Below, piece after piece: positions 9,823-19,797 of a stretch of 64,000 nt of DNA. Below the pieces are notes generated by a model. That model saw only the letters and a list, made by a program, of their open reading frames with translations. It made no database searches and was not told where the DNA came from. The DNA comes from Ruegeria marina. GTDB taxonomy: Bacteria > Pseudomonadota > Alphaproteobacteria > Rhodobacterales > Rhodobacteraceae. Location of the stretch: NCBI RefSeq assembly GCF_900101475.1, contig NZ_FMZV01000005.1:248001-312000 (forward strand). The letters run 5' to 3'. Made by a program: the position numbers and the translations under genes. The first letter of the stretch is position 1. Each line of letters opens with the position of its first letter.

Positions 9823-11219
9823 TGACCCCAGCAACCAAACTGCCGCAGGATGTGGGCCCGATCCATTTCGTGGGCATCGGCGGTATCGGCATGTCGGGTA
9901 TTGCCGAGGTGCTGCTGAACCTCGGCTACCGGGTGCAGGGCTCGGACCTGAAGGCATCGAAAATCACCGACCGGCTGGCCGGGCTGGGGGCGGAAATATT
10001 TACAGGACAGCGCGCCGAGAACCTTGGCCAGGCGGCGGTCGTGGTCGTTTCGTCGGCGATCAAGCCGGGCAACCCGGAACTTGATGGCGCGCGGGCGCGC
10101 GGCCTGCCGGTGGTGCGCCGCGCCGACATGCTGGCCGAGTTGATGCGGCTGAAATCGAACGTCGCGATTGCGGGAACGCATGGCAAGACGACCACCACGA
10201 CCATGATGGCGGAACTCATGGTCGCGGGCGGGTTCGACCCGACCGTGGTCAACGGCGGCATCATCCATGCCTATGGTTCGAACGCGCGGATGGGACAGGG
10301 CGAGTGGATGGTGGTCGAGGCCGACGAGAGCGACGGCTCGTTCAACCGGTTGCCCGCCACCATCGCCATCGTGACGAATATCGACCCCGAGCACATGGAG
10401 CACTGGGGCTCGATCGAGGCGCTGCGCAAGGGATTCTTCGACTTCGTGTCGAACATCCCGTTCTACGGGCTGGCGGTATGCTGCACCGACCATTCCGAGG
10501 TGCAGGCGCTGGTGGGCCGGGTCACCGACCGCCGGGTGCGAACCTACGGCTTCAACGCCCAGGCGGATGTGCGCGCGGCGGGTCTGCGCTACGAGGGTGG
10601 GGTGGCACATTTCGACGTGCACCTGCAATACGAGGACGCGGTGATCGAGGGCTGCACCCTGCCGATGCCGGGGGACCACAACGTGTCGAACGCGCTCGCT
10701 GCCATCGCGGTTGCGCGCCATCTCGGGATGGCGGGGAAAGACATTCGCGCGGCGCTGGCCGCATTCGGCGGAGTGAACCGGCGGTTCACCAAGGTGGGCG
10801 AGGTCGGCGGCGTTACCGTCATCGACGATTACGGTCATCACCCCGTCGAGATCGCGGCGGTGCTGAAGGCGGCGCGCCAGGCCAGTTCGGGCCGGGTGAT
10901 CGCGGTGCACCAGCCGCATCGTTACACGCGGCTGCATAATCTCTTCGAGGAGTTCTGCGCCTGTTTCAACGAGGCCGACGTGGTGGCCATCGCCGAGGTC
11001 TATGCCGCTGGAGAAGATCCGATCGAAGGTGCAGACCGCGACGCGCTGGTCGCCGGGCTGATCCGGCATGGTCATCGCCATGCCAGCGCCATCCTGTGCG
11101 AGGATGATCTGGAACGACTGGTGCGCGCATACGCCCGACCGGGCGACATGGTGGTCTGTCTCGGGGCGGGAACCATCAGCACGTGGGCCAACAACCTGCC
11201 GGGGCGCCTGAAAGGATAG
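9819..11219 (+). CDS. murC: MurC, UDP-N-acetylmuramate--L-alanine ligase
   Basis: 466-residue cytoplasmic Mur ligase adding L-Ala to UDP-MurNAc with ATP. It has the N-terminal UDP-binding motif [14 protein letters not shown] (residue about 13), the P-loop [16 protein letters not shown] (about 117), the central ligase motif [10 protein letters not shown] with [12 protein letters not shown], and the C-terminal [10 protein letters not shown] and [15 protein letters not shown] precedes the start. Two tandem ATGs (9819, 9822) are possible; 9819 overlaps the murG stop. Confidence 0.97.
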   Translation: MMTPATKLPQDVGPIHFVGIGGIGMSGIAEVLLNLGYRVQGSDLKASKITDRLAGLGAEIFTGQRAENLGQAAVVVVSSAIKPGNPELDGARARGLPVVRRADMLAELMRLKSNVAIAGTHGKTTTTTMMAELMVAGGFDPTVVNGGIIHAYGSNARMGQGEWMVVEADESDGSFNRLPATIAIVTNIDPEHMEHWGSIEALRKGFFDFVSNIPFYGLAVCCTDHSEVQALVGRVTDRRVRTYGFNAQADVRAAGLRYEGGVAHFDVHLQYEDAVIEGCTLPMPGDHNVSNALAAIAVARHLGMAGKDIRAALAAFGGVNRRFTKVGEVGGVTVIDDYGHHPVEIAAVLKAARQASSGRVIAVHQPHRYTRLHNLFEEFCACFNEADVVAIAEVYAAGEDPIEGADRDALVAGLIRHGHRHASAILCEDDLERLVRAYARPGDMVVCLGAGTISTWANNLPGRLKG

Positions 11220-11224
11220 CCGAG

Positions 11225-12415
11225 ATGACGGAACCCCCGTTGAAGCGCCGGATCGGTCTGGGATTGCTGACCGCCTACGGCGTGGGCGTGATGGTGGGGG
11301 CCGGGATCTATGTGCTGGTGGGCGCGGTGGCGGCGGATGCCGGGATCTGGGCGCCGCTGGCCTTTGTCGTGGCGGGGCTGATCGCTGCGCCGACGGCGCT
11401 GAGCTATGCCGAGTTCTCGACCCGGTTGCCCGAGGCTGCGGGCGAGGCGGCCTATGTGGGCGCCGGGCTGAACAGCCGGGCGCTGGCCCTGCTCGTCGGG
11501 CTGGCGGTGGTGTCGGCGGGCACCGTGTCGGCGGGTGCTGTGCTGCGCGGCGGCGTCGGTTACCTGACCGGGATCGTCTCGGTCGATCCGGTCTGGGCGA
11601 TGGTGGGCTTGGGCGTGGCACTGACGCTGGTCGCGGTGGCGGGCGTGCTGGAAAGCCTGGCGCTGGCGGCGGTGTTCACGGCGATCGAACTGGGCGGGCT
11701 GGTGCTGGTGATCTGGGCGGGGCTGGGGGCCGAGGCCTCGCCGGACTGGTCGGCGCCCGCGGCGCCGGTCTGGGCCGGGATCGGGCTGGGCGGCATTCTG
11801 GCGTTCTTTGCCTTCATCGGATTCGAGGATATCGTCAACATGGCCGAGGAGGTCGAGAACCCCGAGCGCACCCTGCCGCGTGCAATCCTGTACGCGCTGG
11901 TCCTGACCTCTCTGCTCTATGGCCTCGTGGCGTTTGCCGCGGTGCGGGCGGTGCCGCTTGACCAATTGGGCCAGTCGCGCAGCCCGCTGGCGCTGATCTG
12001 GCAGGTGACGCGCGGCGGCGATGCGAGGTTCCTGTCGGCGATCGCCGTCTTCGCGGCGCTGAACGGCATATTGGCGCAGATCGTGATGGCGGCGCGGGTT
12101 CTCTACGGGCTGGGCGGGCGCCATCCGGCGCTGGGCCGGTTCCACCATGCGCATCCGCGCTTTGGCACGCCGGTGCTGGCGACGGTGCTGGTCGGGGCGG
12201 CGGTGATCCTTTGCGCGCTTTATGTGCCGCTTGAAACGCTGGCCGGGACCACCTCGTCGATCCTGCTGGGTGTGTTTGCGCTGGTCAACGCGGCGCTGAT
12301 CGTCCAGAAAAGGCGGGAGCCCGAGGCCCGGTTCCGGGTGCCGATGGCCGTTCCGGTGGTGGGGCTGGTCCTGTCGCTCGGGGCGCTTGCGGTTGCATTG
12401 AAGGGGGTGACATGA
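11225..12415 (+). CDS. APC-superfamily amino acid permease
   Basis: 396 residues and about 11-12 transmembrane helices with the APC unwound-helix signature GVGVMVGAGIYVLVG near residue 19 and the TM6 element FFAFIGFEDIVNMAEEVENP typical of cationic/neutral amino acid or polyamine transporters. It begins five bases after murC and overlaps the following DUF2484 gene by four bases, so it is embedded in the murein operon between murC and murB. An amino acid permease is not a standard member of this cluster and looks like an insertion. Its substrate is unknown. Confidence 0.9.
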   Translation: MTEPPLKRRIGLGLLTAYGVGVMVGAGIYVLVGAVAADAGIWAPLAFVVAGLIAAPTALSYAEFSTRLPEAAGEAAYVGAGLNSRALALLVGLAVVSAGTVSAGAVLRGGVGYLTGIVSVDPVWAMVGLGVALTLVAVAGVLESLALAAVFTAIELGGLVLVIWAGLGAEASPDWSAPAAPVWAGIGLGGILAFFAFIGFEDIVNMAEEVENPERTLPRAILYALVLTSLLYGLVAFAAVRAVPLDQLGQSRSPLALIWQVTRGGDARFLSAIAVFAALNGILAQIVMAARVLYGLGGRHPALGRFHHAHPRFGTPVLATVLVGAAVILCALYVPLETLAGTTSSILLGVFALVNAALIVQKRREPEARFRVPMAVPVVGLVLSLGALAVALKGVT

Positions 12416-12666
12416 GCCTGTCGATCATTCTGGGCACCGCCTGGGTGCTGGCCGCGACCGGTGTGGCGTTGCTGCCGTTGCGGCGCCAATACGCGCCGGG
12501 ACTGGCGCTGCTGATCCTTGCGCCGATGCTGATCCTGTTCATCGGTTACGAGCACGGGGTGCTGCCGGGGCTGCTGGCGCTGGCGGCTTTCGTGTCGATG
12601 TTCCGAAACCCGTTGCGCTACCTTTGGGGCAGGGCCACGGGCCGCGGGCGGGAGTCAGCGGAATGA
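12412..12666 (+). CDS. DUF2484 small membrane protein (first copy)
   Basis: 84-residue hydrophobic protein starting MSLSIILGTAWVLAA, with three predicted helices and a basic tail. It resembles the DUF2484 family that sits near murC/murB in Rhodobacteraceae. Its ATG overlaps the permease stop (ATGA) and its TGA overlaps the start of a second DUF2484 gene. The two proteins share the MSLS(I/L)IL...WV(L/V)A opening and look like tandem paralogues. Function is unknown; the position suggests a link to envelope biogenesis. Confidence 0.8.
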   Translation: MSLSIILGTAWVLAATGVALLPLRRQYAPGLALLILAPMLILFIGYEHGVLPGLLALAAFVSMFRNPLRYLWGRATGRGRESAE

Positions 12667-12908
12667 GCCTGTCGCTGATCCTGGCCTGTGTCTGGGCCGT
12701 GGCGGCAAATGTCATCGCGATGCTGCCCAGCCGCGACCATCACTGGCGCAATGCCTATATGCTGATCGCGGTGGGCATTCCGATCCTGGGTTATGTGACC
12801 TATGAGAACGGGCCGTGGATCGGGCTGGTGGTGCTGGCAGGTGGCATGTCCGTGCTGCGCTGGCCGGTGATCTACCTGGGCCGCTGGCTGCGGCGTCCGC
12901 GGCCCTGA
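12663..12908 (+). CDS. DUF2484 small membrane protein (second copy)
   Basis: 81 residues, MSLSLILACVWAVAANVIAM, with three predicted transmembrane segments and a short arginine-rich C-terminus. It is clearly related to the preceding 84-residue gene and overlaps it by four bases. I recognise the DUF2484 family by its location and pattern; no activity is known. It probably shares the murC-murB transcript. Confidence 0.85.
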   Translation: MSLSLILACVWAVAANVIAMLPSRDHHWRNAYMLIAVGIPILGYVTYENGPWIGLVVLAGGMSVLRWPVIYLGRWLRRPRP

Positions 12909-12913
12909 TCGCG

Positions 12914-13183
12914 GTGGACCCGGAGTTCCTGATACCGGTCGGATTGCTGGCTTTGGGGATCGGCGCGGGCGTTGTGCTGGCGCGGATCGGGGCCGCGATC
13001 TGGGCGGTACTGGCCGCGCTGGCGGCGGTGGCCATTGCCTGGCTGCTGGTGTTTCACTCGCAACTTTTCGGATGGGAAGGGATGGGCCCGGGCATCGTGG
13101 GCGTCCTCTTCTGCCTGCCGCTGGCGCTGGGGCTGCTTGCCGGCGCTGCCTTTGGCTGCTGGAGGCGCAGGCGTGACCGATAA
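12914..13183 (+). CDS. Small hydrophobic protein between DUF2484 and murB
   Basis: About 89 residues if read from the GTG at 12914 (VDPEFLIPVGLLALGIGAG), five bases after the second DUF2484 stop. It has three hydrophobic segments and a terminal RRRRDR. The frame is open from 12815, but the upstream codons overlap DUF2484. I do not recognise the family. The tight spacing and membrane-like composition argue for a real gene in the operon, but the start codon is a guess. Confidence 0.55.
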   Translation: MDPEFLIPVGLLALGIGAGVVLARIGAAIWAVLAALAAVAIAWLLVFHSQLFGWEGMGPGIVGVLFCLPLALGLLAGAAFGCWRRRRDR

Positions 13184-13259
13184 GCTGTTGCTCTATGTCA
13201 TCCTGCTGGCGATTTTTGGCGGTGCGGCCCAGCTGGGCCGGACGGGGCGACCGGGCTGA
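13173..13259 (+). CDS. Possible 28-residue membrane peptide upstream of murB
   Basis: GTG at 13173 has a strong GGAGG at 13161-13165, seven bases upstream, and opens [20 protein letters not shown]. This is a single amphipathic or transmembrane segment with a short polar tail. It overlaps the end of the preceding small gene by 11 bases. The ribosome-binding site is better than those of many real genes here, but the length makes this tentative. Confidence 0.35.
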   Translation: MTDKLLLYVILLAIFGGAAQLGRTGRPG

Positions 13260-13327
13260 GCTTTGCCGTTGTTCGCGGGGGGCGATCCGGGTTACATGCC
13301 GGGTGCGAACAGGACGGGCAGGCAGAG

Positions 13328-14254
13328 ATGATTGACACCAGCAAGATACGCGGCAGGCTGACTCCGAACCGGGCGCTGTCGGAACTGACCTGGCTGCGCG
13401 TCGGTGGACCGGCGGACTGGCTGTTCCAGCCTGCCGATATGGAGGATCTGCAAAGCTTTCTGCGTGACCTTCCGCCAGCGGTGGCGGTGTTCCCGATGGG
13501 CGTGGGGTCAAACCTGATCGTGCGGGACGGCGGCTTGCGCGCGGTGGTGATCCGGCTGGGGCGGGGTTTCAACGGGATCGAGGTGACGGGCGATACCGTC
13601 ACCGCCGGGGCGGCGGCGCTGGATGCGCATGTGGCGAAGAAGGCGGCGGATGCGGGCGTTGACCTGACGTTCCTGCGGACCATTCCCGGCTCGATCGGCG
13701 GGGCGGTGCGAATGAACGCGGGCTGTTATGGCAGCTATTTGGCGGATGTGTTCCACTCGGCGACCGTGGTGACGCGCGCCGGCGAGACCGCCGAACTGTG
13801 CGCCGATGACCTGAATTTCCGCTATCGCCAGTCCGACCTGCCCGAGGGCGCGGTGCTGGTTTCAGCGGTGCTGCGCGGGCCGCAGGGCGATCCGGCGGAA
13901 CTGCATACCCGGATGGAGGCCCAGCTGCAAAAACGCGACGAGACCCAACCCACCCGAGACCGCAGCGCCGGATCGACCTTTCGCAATCCGGCCGGGTTTT
14001 CTTCGACCGGGCGGGCGGATGACACGCATGAATTGAAGGCCTGGAAGGTGATCGATGACGCCGGGATGCGCGGCGCGCGCCGAGGCGGGGCGCAGATGAG
14101 CGAGAAACATTCGAACTTCCTGATCAATACCGGTGGCGCTACGGCCTCGGATCTCGAAGGTCTGGGCGAGGAGGTGCGAAAAAAGGTTTACGACACCAGC
14201 GGCATAACGCTAGAGTGGGAAATCATGCGGGTCGGAGATCCGCGACAAGACTAA
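13328..14254 (+). CDS. murB: MurB, UDP-N-acetylenolpyruvoylglucosamine reductase
   Basis: 308-residue FAD enzyme reducing UDP-GlcNAc-enolpyruvate to UDP-MurNAc with NADPH. FAD-binding segments [20 protein letters not shown] (from residue about 57) and [20 protein letters not shown] are intact. The catalytic serine loop [10 protein letters not shown] and the C-terminal [16 protein letters not shown] match the type I family. It is preceded by small membrane ORFs and followed by a 105-base gap before ddl, which may carry a promoter. Confidence 0.97.
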   Translation: MIDTSKIRGRLTPNRALSELTWLRVGGPADWLFQPADMEDLQSFLRDLPPAVAVFPMGVGSNLIVRDGGLRAVVIRLGRGFNGIEVTGDTVTAGAAALDAHVAKKAADAGVDLTFLRTIPGSIGGAVRMNAGCYGSYLADVFHSATVVTRAGETAELCADDLNFRYRQSDLPEGAVLVSAVLRGPQGDPAELHTRMEAQLQKRDETQPTRDRSAGSTFRNPAGFSSTGRADDTHELKAWKVIDDAGMRGARRGGAQMSEKHSNFLINTGGATASDLEGLGEEVRKKVYDTSGITLEWEIMRVGDPRQD

Positions 14255-14359
14255 AACCCCGAAACCGTTAACCCTTTCAGGCAAGTACAGGGGCGGAGTC
14301 CGGGGATCAGGACAGCAACGGGTCACAAGATAAGACCTGGAAAACACAGAGGCACTGAG

Positions 14360-15280
14360 TTGGGTCAGTCGAGCGGGACACACCCCAAGGTGGCGGTATT
14401 GATGGGCGGACCCTCGGCCGAGCGCGAGGTGTCGCTTGTCAGCGGACGTGAATGTGCCGCAGCGCTGCGGGGAGAAGGGTTCGACGCGGTCGAACTGGAT
14501 GCGGGGCCGGACCTGTGCGACCGGTTGCGCGAGATCGCGCCCGACGTCGTTTTCAACGCATTGCATGGCCGCTGGGGCGAGGACGGCTGCGTGCAGGGCC
14601 TGCTGGAGTGGCTGCGGATCCCCTATACGCATTCCGGGGTTCTGGCCTCGTCGCTGGCGATGGACAAGCAGCGCACCAAGGACGTGTACCGGGCCGCAGG
14701 GCTTCCGGTTGTCGAGAGCGTGATCGCGGATCGCGGGTCGGTCGAGGCCGCGCATGTGATGGCGCCGCCCTATGTGGTCAAGCCCAACAACGAGGGTTCC
14801 TCGGTCGGGATCTATATCGTGCAGGAAAGCGCCAACCGGCCGCCGCAGCTCTCGCCGGAGATGCCGGCGCAGGTGATGGTCGAGCAATACGTGCCGGGAC
14901 GTGAGATGACGACCACGGTGATGGGCGACCGTTCGCTGACGGTGACCGATATCATCACCGAGGGTTGGTACGACTATCACGCCAAATATGCGCCGGGCGG
15001 GTCGCGCCACGTGGTGCCGGCGGAGATCCCGCAGGAGATTTTCGACCTCTGCCTCGACTATGCGCTGCGTGCCCACAGGGCGTTGGGGTGCCGGGGCGTG
15101 AGCCGCACCGATTTCCGCTGGGACGAGGCGCGCGGCGCCGATGGGCTCTACCTGCTTGAAACCAACACGCAGCCGGGCATGACGCCCACCTCGCTGGCAC
15201 CGGAACAGGCGTCGGCGCTGGGGATGACATTCGGGCAGCTCTGCGCCTGGCTGGTGGAGGACGCCTCGTGCAATCGCTGA
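14360..15280 (+). CDS. ddl: D-alanine--D-alanine ligase
   Basis: 306-residue ATP-grasp enzyme joining two D-Ala for the peptidoglycan pentapeptide. Diagnostic segments are [16 protein letters not shown] (N-terminal), [18 protein letters not shown], the Tyr/Ser region [15 protein letters not shown], the ATP-grasp lid [14 protein letters not shown] and the Mg-binding end [11 protein letters not shown]. The start is a TTG at 14360; the next in-frame ATG (VAVLMGG) would remove the first strand, so TTG is preferred. Its end overlaps ftsQ by 13 bases. Confidence 0.95.
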   Translation: MGQSSGTHPKVAVLMGGPSAEREVSLVSGRECAAALRGEGFDAVELDAGPDLCDRLREIAPDVVFNALHGRWGEDGCVQGLLEWLRIPYTHSGVLASSLAMDKQRTKDVYRAAGLPVVESVIADRGSVEAAHVMAPPYVVKPNNEGSSVGIYIVQESANRPPQLSPEMPAQVMVEQYVPGREMTTTVMGDRSLTVTDIITEGWYDYHAKYAPGGSRHVVPAEIPQEIFDLCLDYALRAHRALGCRGVSRTDFRWDEARGADGLYLLETNTQPGMTPTSLAPEQASALGMTFGQLCAWLVEDASCNR

Positions 15281-16272
15281 AGCGCACCCTTTTGCCAATA
15301 CGGTTTCGCCCGCACCTTCCGGCCGGGCAAGACGCTGAATTCGGCGCCGCAGGGGATGCGGAAGCTACGGGTTCGGCCATTCGCCTGGAGGGGCTGACGC
15401 GTCTCAAATCCGGCGCCAGGAAATCCGACCCGGCCCCGTCGCGGCTGAGCTACCGGATGCAGCGCTGGATGCTGACGCCCGGCATTCGCCTGGGTCTGCG
15501 CATCGGGGTCCCCTTCTGCCTGGTCTTTGCCCTGGGCAGCGGGTTTCTGGCCAGCGAAAAGCGTCGCGACGCATTGAATGCCTTTGTCGCCGATGTGCGC
15601 GCCTCGATCCAGGAACGGCCGGAGTTCATGGTCAAACTGATGGCGATCGACGGGGCGGGGTCCAACCTGGCCGCGGATATCCGCGAGGTGGTGCCGATCG
15701 ACTTTCCTGTCAGTTCCTTCGATCTGGATGTCGAACAGATAAGGCAGGTGATCACCGGACTTGATCCGGTGAGGAACGCCAGCGTGCGCATAAGGCCCGG
15801 TGGCATCCTGCAGGTGGATGTGGTCGAGCGACAGCCGGCGGTTATCTGGAGAACGCGCGGCGGGCTGGAAATGCTGGATGAAACCGGGGCGCATGTGGAT
15901 GACCTTGCCGCGCGCGGCGATCGCTCCGACCTGCCCCTGGTCGCAGGCGAGGGGGCTGACAAGCACGTGGAGGAGGCGCTCAGGCTGCTTGCAACCGCCA
16001 AGCCGCTGGGCGACCGGATGCGCGGCCTTGTCCGGATCGGCGAGCGGCGCTGGGATGTGGTTCTGGACCGTGGCCAGCGCATCCTGTTGCCGGAACAACG
16101 GCCGGTACAGGCGCTGGAGCGGGTTCTGGCGGTGAACGAGGTGCAGGATCTTCTGGAACGGGATGTCGCCGATATCGACATGCGGTTGGGCGCGAGACCC
16201 ACGATCAGAATGACCGAGGCGGCCAATGCCGAATGGTGGCAGAGCAATAAAACGAGCGGAAACGGGCAGTAA
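15268..16272 (+). CDS. ftsQ: FtsQ, divisome POTRA-domain protein
   Basis: 334-residue bitopic protein. A long cytoplasmic N-tail (about 80 residues) precedes one transmembrane helix ([20 protein letters not shown]), then a periplasmic POTRA domain ([20 protein letters not shown]) and the FtsQ beta domain. It links early and late division proteins via FtsB/FtsL. The start is GTG at 15268, 13 bases inside ddl; a later start at an internal Met would shorten the tail towards the usual size. The ftsA gene follows five bases later. Confidence 0.93.
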   Translation: MQSLKRTLLPIRFRPHLPAGQDAEFGAAGDAEATGSAIRLEGLTRLKSGARKSDPAPSRLSYRMQRWMLTPGIRLGLRIGVPFCLVFALGSGFLASEKRRDALNAFVADVRASIQERPEFMVKLMAIDGAGSNLAADIREVVPIDFPVSSFDLDVEQIRQVITGLDPVRNASVRIRPGGILQVDVVERQPAVIWRTRGGLEMLDETGAHVDDLAARGDRSDLPLVAGEGADKHVEEALRLLATAKPLGDRMRGLVRIGERRWDVVLDRGQRILLPEQRPVQALERVLAVNEVQDLLERDVADIDMRLGARPTIRMTEAANAEWWQSNKTSGNGQ

Positions 16273-16277
16273 GACAG

Positions 16278-17615
16278 ATGATGACGGATCTTTATCAGTC
16301 GCAACGTGCAATGCGTCAGATGCGCCAGCAAGCCATACAGCGGGGCGTTGTCGCCATTCTGGATGTGGGGAGTTCGAAGATATCCTGCCTAGTGCTGCGC
16401 TTTGACGGGTCGGGCAGGCTGAGCGACGACGCTTCGGTTGGGTCCATGGCGGGGCAGACGGGGTTCCGGGTGATCGGCGCCGCGACAACGCGGTCGCGCG
16501 GGGTGCAGTTTGGCGAGATCACAGCCATGCAGGAGACCGAGCGCGCCATCCGTACCGCGCTTCAGGCGGCGCAGAAGATGGCCGACATCCGCGTCGATCA
16601 CGTGATCGCCTGTTTTTCCGGGGCGAACCCGCGGTCCTATGGTCTTGATGCCGAGGTCGAACTGGAAACCCAGGTCGTGACCGAGGCCGAAATCGGCCGG
16701 GTGCTGAACGCCTGCGAAGTGCCCGAATACGGCGCCGGGCGCGAGGTTCTTCATGCACAACCGGTGAATTTCGCACTCGACAATCGCTCGGGTCTCATCG
16801 ACCCGCGTGGCCAGCTGGGGCAAACCCTGTCCGTCGACATGCACATGTTGACGGTGGACTCGACCGCCATCCGCAACCTCGCGCATTGCATCAAGCGCTG
16901 CGATCTTGAACTGGCCGGGATCGCCAACTCGGGTTACGTTTCCGGGGTTTCCGCCCTGGTCGAGGACGAGCAGGAACTTGGCGCCGCCTGCATCGATCTC
17001 GGGGGCGGAACCACCAGCGTTTCGATCTTTCTCAAGAAGCACATGATCTTTGCCGATTGCGTCCGCATGGGCGGCGACCATGTTACTGGCGACATTTCGA
17101 TGGGCCTGGGCGTTCCGACCGCGAATGCCGAGCGGATCAAGACCTTTTCCGGAGGGGTACACGCCACCGGCGCGGATGACCGAGAAATGATAGATATCGG
17201 CGGCGATACCGGCGACTGGGAGCACGACCGGCGCACCGTGAGCCGGGCCGAGCTGATCGGCATCATGCGGCCGCGGGTCGAGGAAATTCTCGAAGAGGTG
17301 CGGGTGCGGCTTGACGCTGCGGGTTTCGACCACTTGCCAAGTCAGCAGATCGTCCTGACCGGCGGTGGCAGCCAGATCATGGGGCTGGATGGCCTGGCCA
17401 GCCGCATTCTCGGTCAGCGGGTGCGGCTTGGCCGACCGCTGCGCGTGCATGGGCTGCCGCAATCCGCGACCGGGCCGGGTTTCTCGTCGGTCGTCGGGCT
17501 CAGCCTGTTCGCCGCCCACCCGCAGGACGAATGGTGGGATTTCGAGGTGCCGGTCGATCGCTATCCGGCCCGCTCCCTGCGGCGCGCGGTCAAATGGTTC
17601 CGCGACAACTGGTAG
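16278..17615 (+). CDS. ftsA: FtsA, actin-like membrane anchor of the Z-ring
   Basis: 445 residues of the actin/Hsp70 ATPase fold. Phosphate 1 motif AILDVGSSKISCLVLRFDG is at about residues 22-40, phosphate 2 is CIDLGGGTTSVSIFL, and the adenosine motif is IVLTGGGSQIMGLDGLASRI. The C-terminal amphipathic membrane-targeting helix is visible as RSLRRAVKWFRDNW. Two tandem ATGs (16278/16281) are possible. FtsA tethers FtsZ filaments to the membrane and binds the FtsZ C-terminal peptide, which is conserved in the next gene. Confidence 0.97.
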   Translation: MMTDLYQSQRAMRQMRQQAIQRGVVAILDVGSSKISCLVLRFDGSGRLSDDASVGSMAGQTGFRVIGAATTRSRGVQFGEITAMQETERAIRTALQAAQKMADIRVDHVIACFSGANPRSYGLDAEVELETQVVTEAEIGRVLNACEVPEYGAGREVLHAQPVNFALDNRSGLIDPRGQLGQTLSVDMHMLTVDSTAIRNLAHCIKRCDLELAGIANSGYVSGVSALVEDEQELGAACIDLGGGTTSVSIFLKKHMIFADCVRMGGDHVTGDISMGLGVPTANAERIKTFSGGVHATGADDREMIDIGGDTGDWEHDRRTVSRAELIGIMRPRVEEILEEVRVRLDAAGFDHLPSQQIVLTGGGSQIMGLDGLASRILGQRVRLGRPLRVHGLPQSATGPGFSSVVGLSLFAAHPQDEWWDFEVPVDRYPARSLRRAVKWFRDNW

Positions 17616-17974
17616 GCGCCTGCTTCGGTGGTTTTTCAAAGCTTTGCGGTGACAAACCGATTGCGCCGTGATAAGAAACAGGCAAGCGCCCGGCAAGCGG
17701 CGCCTGATGGGGCGAGCAGGTCCCTCGGAAATTCCTAACTTGTGATTCCCGCCGCTGATGGCGTGCGGGGGTCTGTCTTTTTGTGTCTGCTTGCGCGAGA
17801 TCCGCAATATCTGCCGTGATCGGCGAAATACCGCGTCTCTGGCCAGAATCTTTCCATATTTTGTGTCGATTTTGCGTTTTGCGCGTGACGAACCGGGCCG
17901 AGAACGGTAGGATTGCCTGTGGATAGGTAAGAAAAATCTCTGCAAAGGCAGGGTGTAGAACAGGCGGACAGAGC
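17616..17974. other. ftsA-ftsZ intergenic region, probable ftsZ promoter
   Basis: This 359-base gap is unusually long for this block. It is less GC-rich near 17,830-17,950 (TTTCCATATTTTGTGTCGATTTTGCG) than the flanking genes, as expected for a promoter and leader giving ftsZ its own expression. I cannot assign a confident -35/-10 pair. A full CtrA box (TTAA-N7-TTAA) is not visible. No ORF here looks genuine. Confidence 0.45.
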
Positions 17975-19585
17975 ATGACATTGAACCTTTCGATGCCCGG
18001 ACAGGAAGAGTTGAAGCCGCGGATCACCGTTTTCGGGGTCGGCGGGGCTGGCGGAAACGCGGTCAACAACATGATCGAGAAACAGCTGGAAGGCGTCGAC
18101 TTCGTCGTCGCCAACACCGATGCGCAGGCGCTGCAACAGACCAAGGCGCCATCGCGGATCCAGTTGGGCGTCAAGGTTACCGAAGGTCTGGGTGCCGGTG
18201 CGCGGGCCAGTGTTGGCGCCGCCGCCGCCGAGGAAAGCATCGAGCAGATCGTGGACCACCTTGCCGGGGCGCATATGTGCTTCATCACTGCCGGCATGGG
18301 CGGCGGCACCGGAACCGGCGCCGCGCCGATCATTGCGCAGGCGGCGCGTGAGCTTGGCGTTCTGACCGTTGGCGTCGTGACCAAGCCGTTCCAGTTCGAA
18401 GGTGCCAAGCGCATGCGTCAGGCCGAGGACGGTGTTGACGCGCTGCAAAAGGTCGTGGACACGCTGATCATCATTCCCAACCAGAACCTGTTCCGCCTTG
18501 CCAACGAAAAGACGACCTTTACCGAGGCGTTCAGCATGGCCGATGACGTGCTCTACCAGGGCGTCAAGGGCGTGACCGACCTGATGGTGCGACCGGGCCT
18601 GATCAACCTCGATTTCGCCGATGTGCGCGCCGTGATGGACGAGATGGGCAAGGCGATGATGGGGACTGGCGAAGCCTCGGGCGAGGACCGCGCCGTACAG
18701 GCCGCCGAGAAGGCAATCGCCAACCCGCTTTTGGACGAGATCAGCCTGAACGGCGCCAAGGGCGTTCTGATCAACATCACCGGCGGACACGACCTGACGC
18801 TGTTCGAACTCGACGAGGCGGCCAATATCATCCGCGAAAAGGTGGACCCGGACGCCAACATCATTGTCGGCTCCACGCTCGATACCTCGCTCGAAGGGGC
18901 AATGCGTGTTTCGGTGGTCGCCACCGGGATCGACGCGGTCGATGTCAATGCGGACATGCCGGTGCCGCGCCGATCGATGACGGCACCGCTCAAGCAAAAG
19001 ATCGCCGCCGAGGAGAAGCAGGCGCCTTTGACGCTGGAGAAGCTGGCGCCGGTGGCCGAGACCGCCGAAGAACCGACCCTGTTTGAAGGCATGGAGGTCG
19101 AGGAAGTCGCCGCGCGTGACCTGGGCGAGGATATCTTCGAAGCCGAGGAACCGGAACTGGTTGACGAGGATGGCCTGCCGCCGCCCGCCTATCAGCCGCA
19201 GGTTCCGGAATTCAACCCGCGTTCCTATGTCGAGGAAGAACCGGCCGAAACCTATGTCGCGCCGCGCGCGCCTGCACCGGGCACCCCGTCTCCGGAAGCC
19301 TTGCGCCGTCTTCAGGCCGCCGCGCAAAAAGTGCCGCATGCTCCTCAGCAGGGGCAGCGCCCGACTGCTCAGCCCAGCGCCGAGAAACCCCGATTCGGGT
19401 TCAACCGTCTGATCGACCGCATGACCGGCCATGCCCCGGACATGCCTGCGGAGCGGCCTGCCGCCCCGGCGCGTCAGCAACCGGTGGTGCGCCAGAGTGA
19501 CTCCACCGCCGCCGCGCGGGCCGAACCCGATCCGGATCGGGAACGGATCGAAATTCCGGCCTTCCTGCGGCGTCAAGCCAACTGA
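17975..19585 (+). CDS. ftsZ: FtsZ, tubulin-like division GTPase
   Basis: 536 residues. The GTPase domain has the tubulin signature GGGTGTG at 109-115, the N-terminal [13 protein letters not shown], and the T7 catalytic loop ([11 protein letters not shown]). An acidic, proline-rich linker of about 190 residues follows. The protein ends in the conserved FtsA-binding peptide [12 protein letters not shown]. It is longer than the roughly 380-residue enterobacterial protein because of the linker, which is common in alphaproteobacteria. A strong terminator follows. Confidence 0.98.
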   Translation: MTLNLSMPGQEELKPRITVFGVGGAGGNAVNNMIEKQLEGVDFVVANTDAQALQQTKAPSRIQLGVKVTEGLGAGARASVGAAAAEESIEQIVDHLAGAHMCFITAGMGGGTGTGAAPIIAQAARELGVLTVGVVTKPFQFEGAKRMRQAEDGVDALQKVVDTLIIIPNQNLFRLANEKTTFTEAFSMADDVLYQGVKGVTDLMVRPGLINLDFADVRAVMDEMGKAMMGTGEASGEDRAVQAAEKAIANPLLDEISLNGAKGVLINITGGHDLTLFELDEAANIIREKVDPDANIIVGSTLDTSLEGAMRVSVVATGIDAVDVNADMPVPRRSMTAPLKQKIAAEEKQAPLTLEKLAPVAETAEEPTLFEGMEVEEVAARDLGEDIFEAEEPELVDEDGLPPPAYQPQVPEFNPRSYVEEEPAETYVAPRAPAPGTPSPEALRRLQAAAQKVPHAPQQGQRPTAQPSAEKPRFGFNRLIDRMTGHAPDMPAERPAAPARQQPVVRQSDSTAAARAEPDPDRERIEIPAFLRRQAN

Positions 19586-19599
19586 TAGCGGTCACAACT

Positions 19600-19639
19600 G
19601 AAACAGAAAAGGCTGCCTTTTGGCAGCCTTTTCTGTTTC
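19600..19639 (+). terminator. Intrinsic terminator after ftsZ (perfect 18-bp stem)
   Basis: GAAACAGAAAAGGCTGCC at 19600-19617 pairs perfectly with 19622-19639 around a TTTT loop. The right arm itself contains TTTT and TTTC runs and is followed by ATTAA, so it should stop transcription coming from ftsZ. The symmetry also gives a T-rich tail on the other strand. It insulates ftsZ from lpxC. Confidence 0.85.
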
Positions 19640-19797
19640 ATTAACAATGGGTTGGATCACCATACGCAGAGTTTTGCCGATCTGTTACCAAACTGTTTCA
19701 ATCGGTTACAAAGATTGAGTTGAGGCTTTGGGGGCGGTCGCTTACCTGAGATGCAACACAGCTCGCAGAGGCTGTAAACAGTGCCCAGAGGCCGAAT

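Noticed and set aside
14255-14359. A GTTAACC half-site before ddl as a CtrA box
   Set aside because: The second TTAA half at the required spacing is absent, so a CtrA site is not supported.
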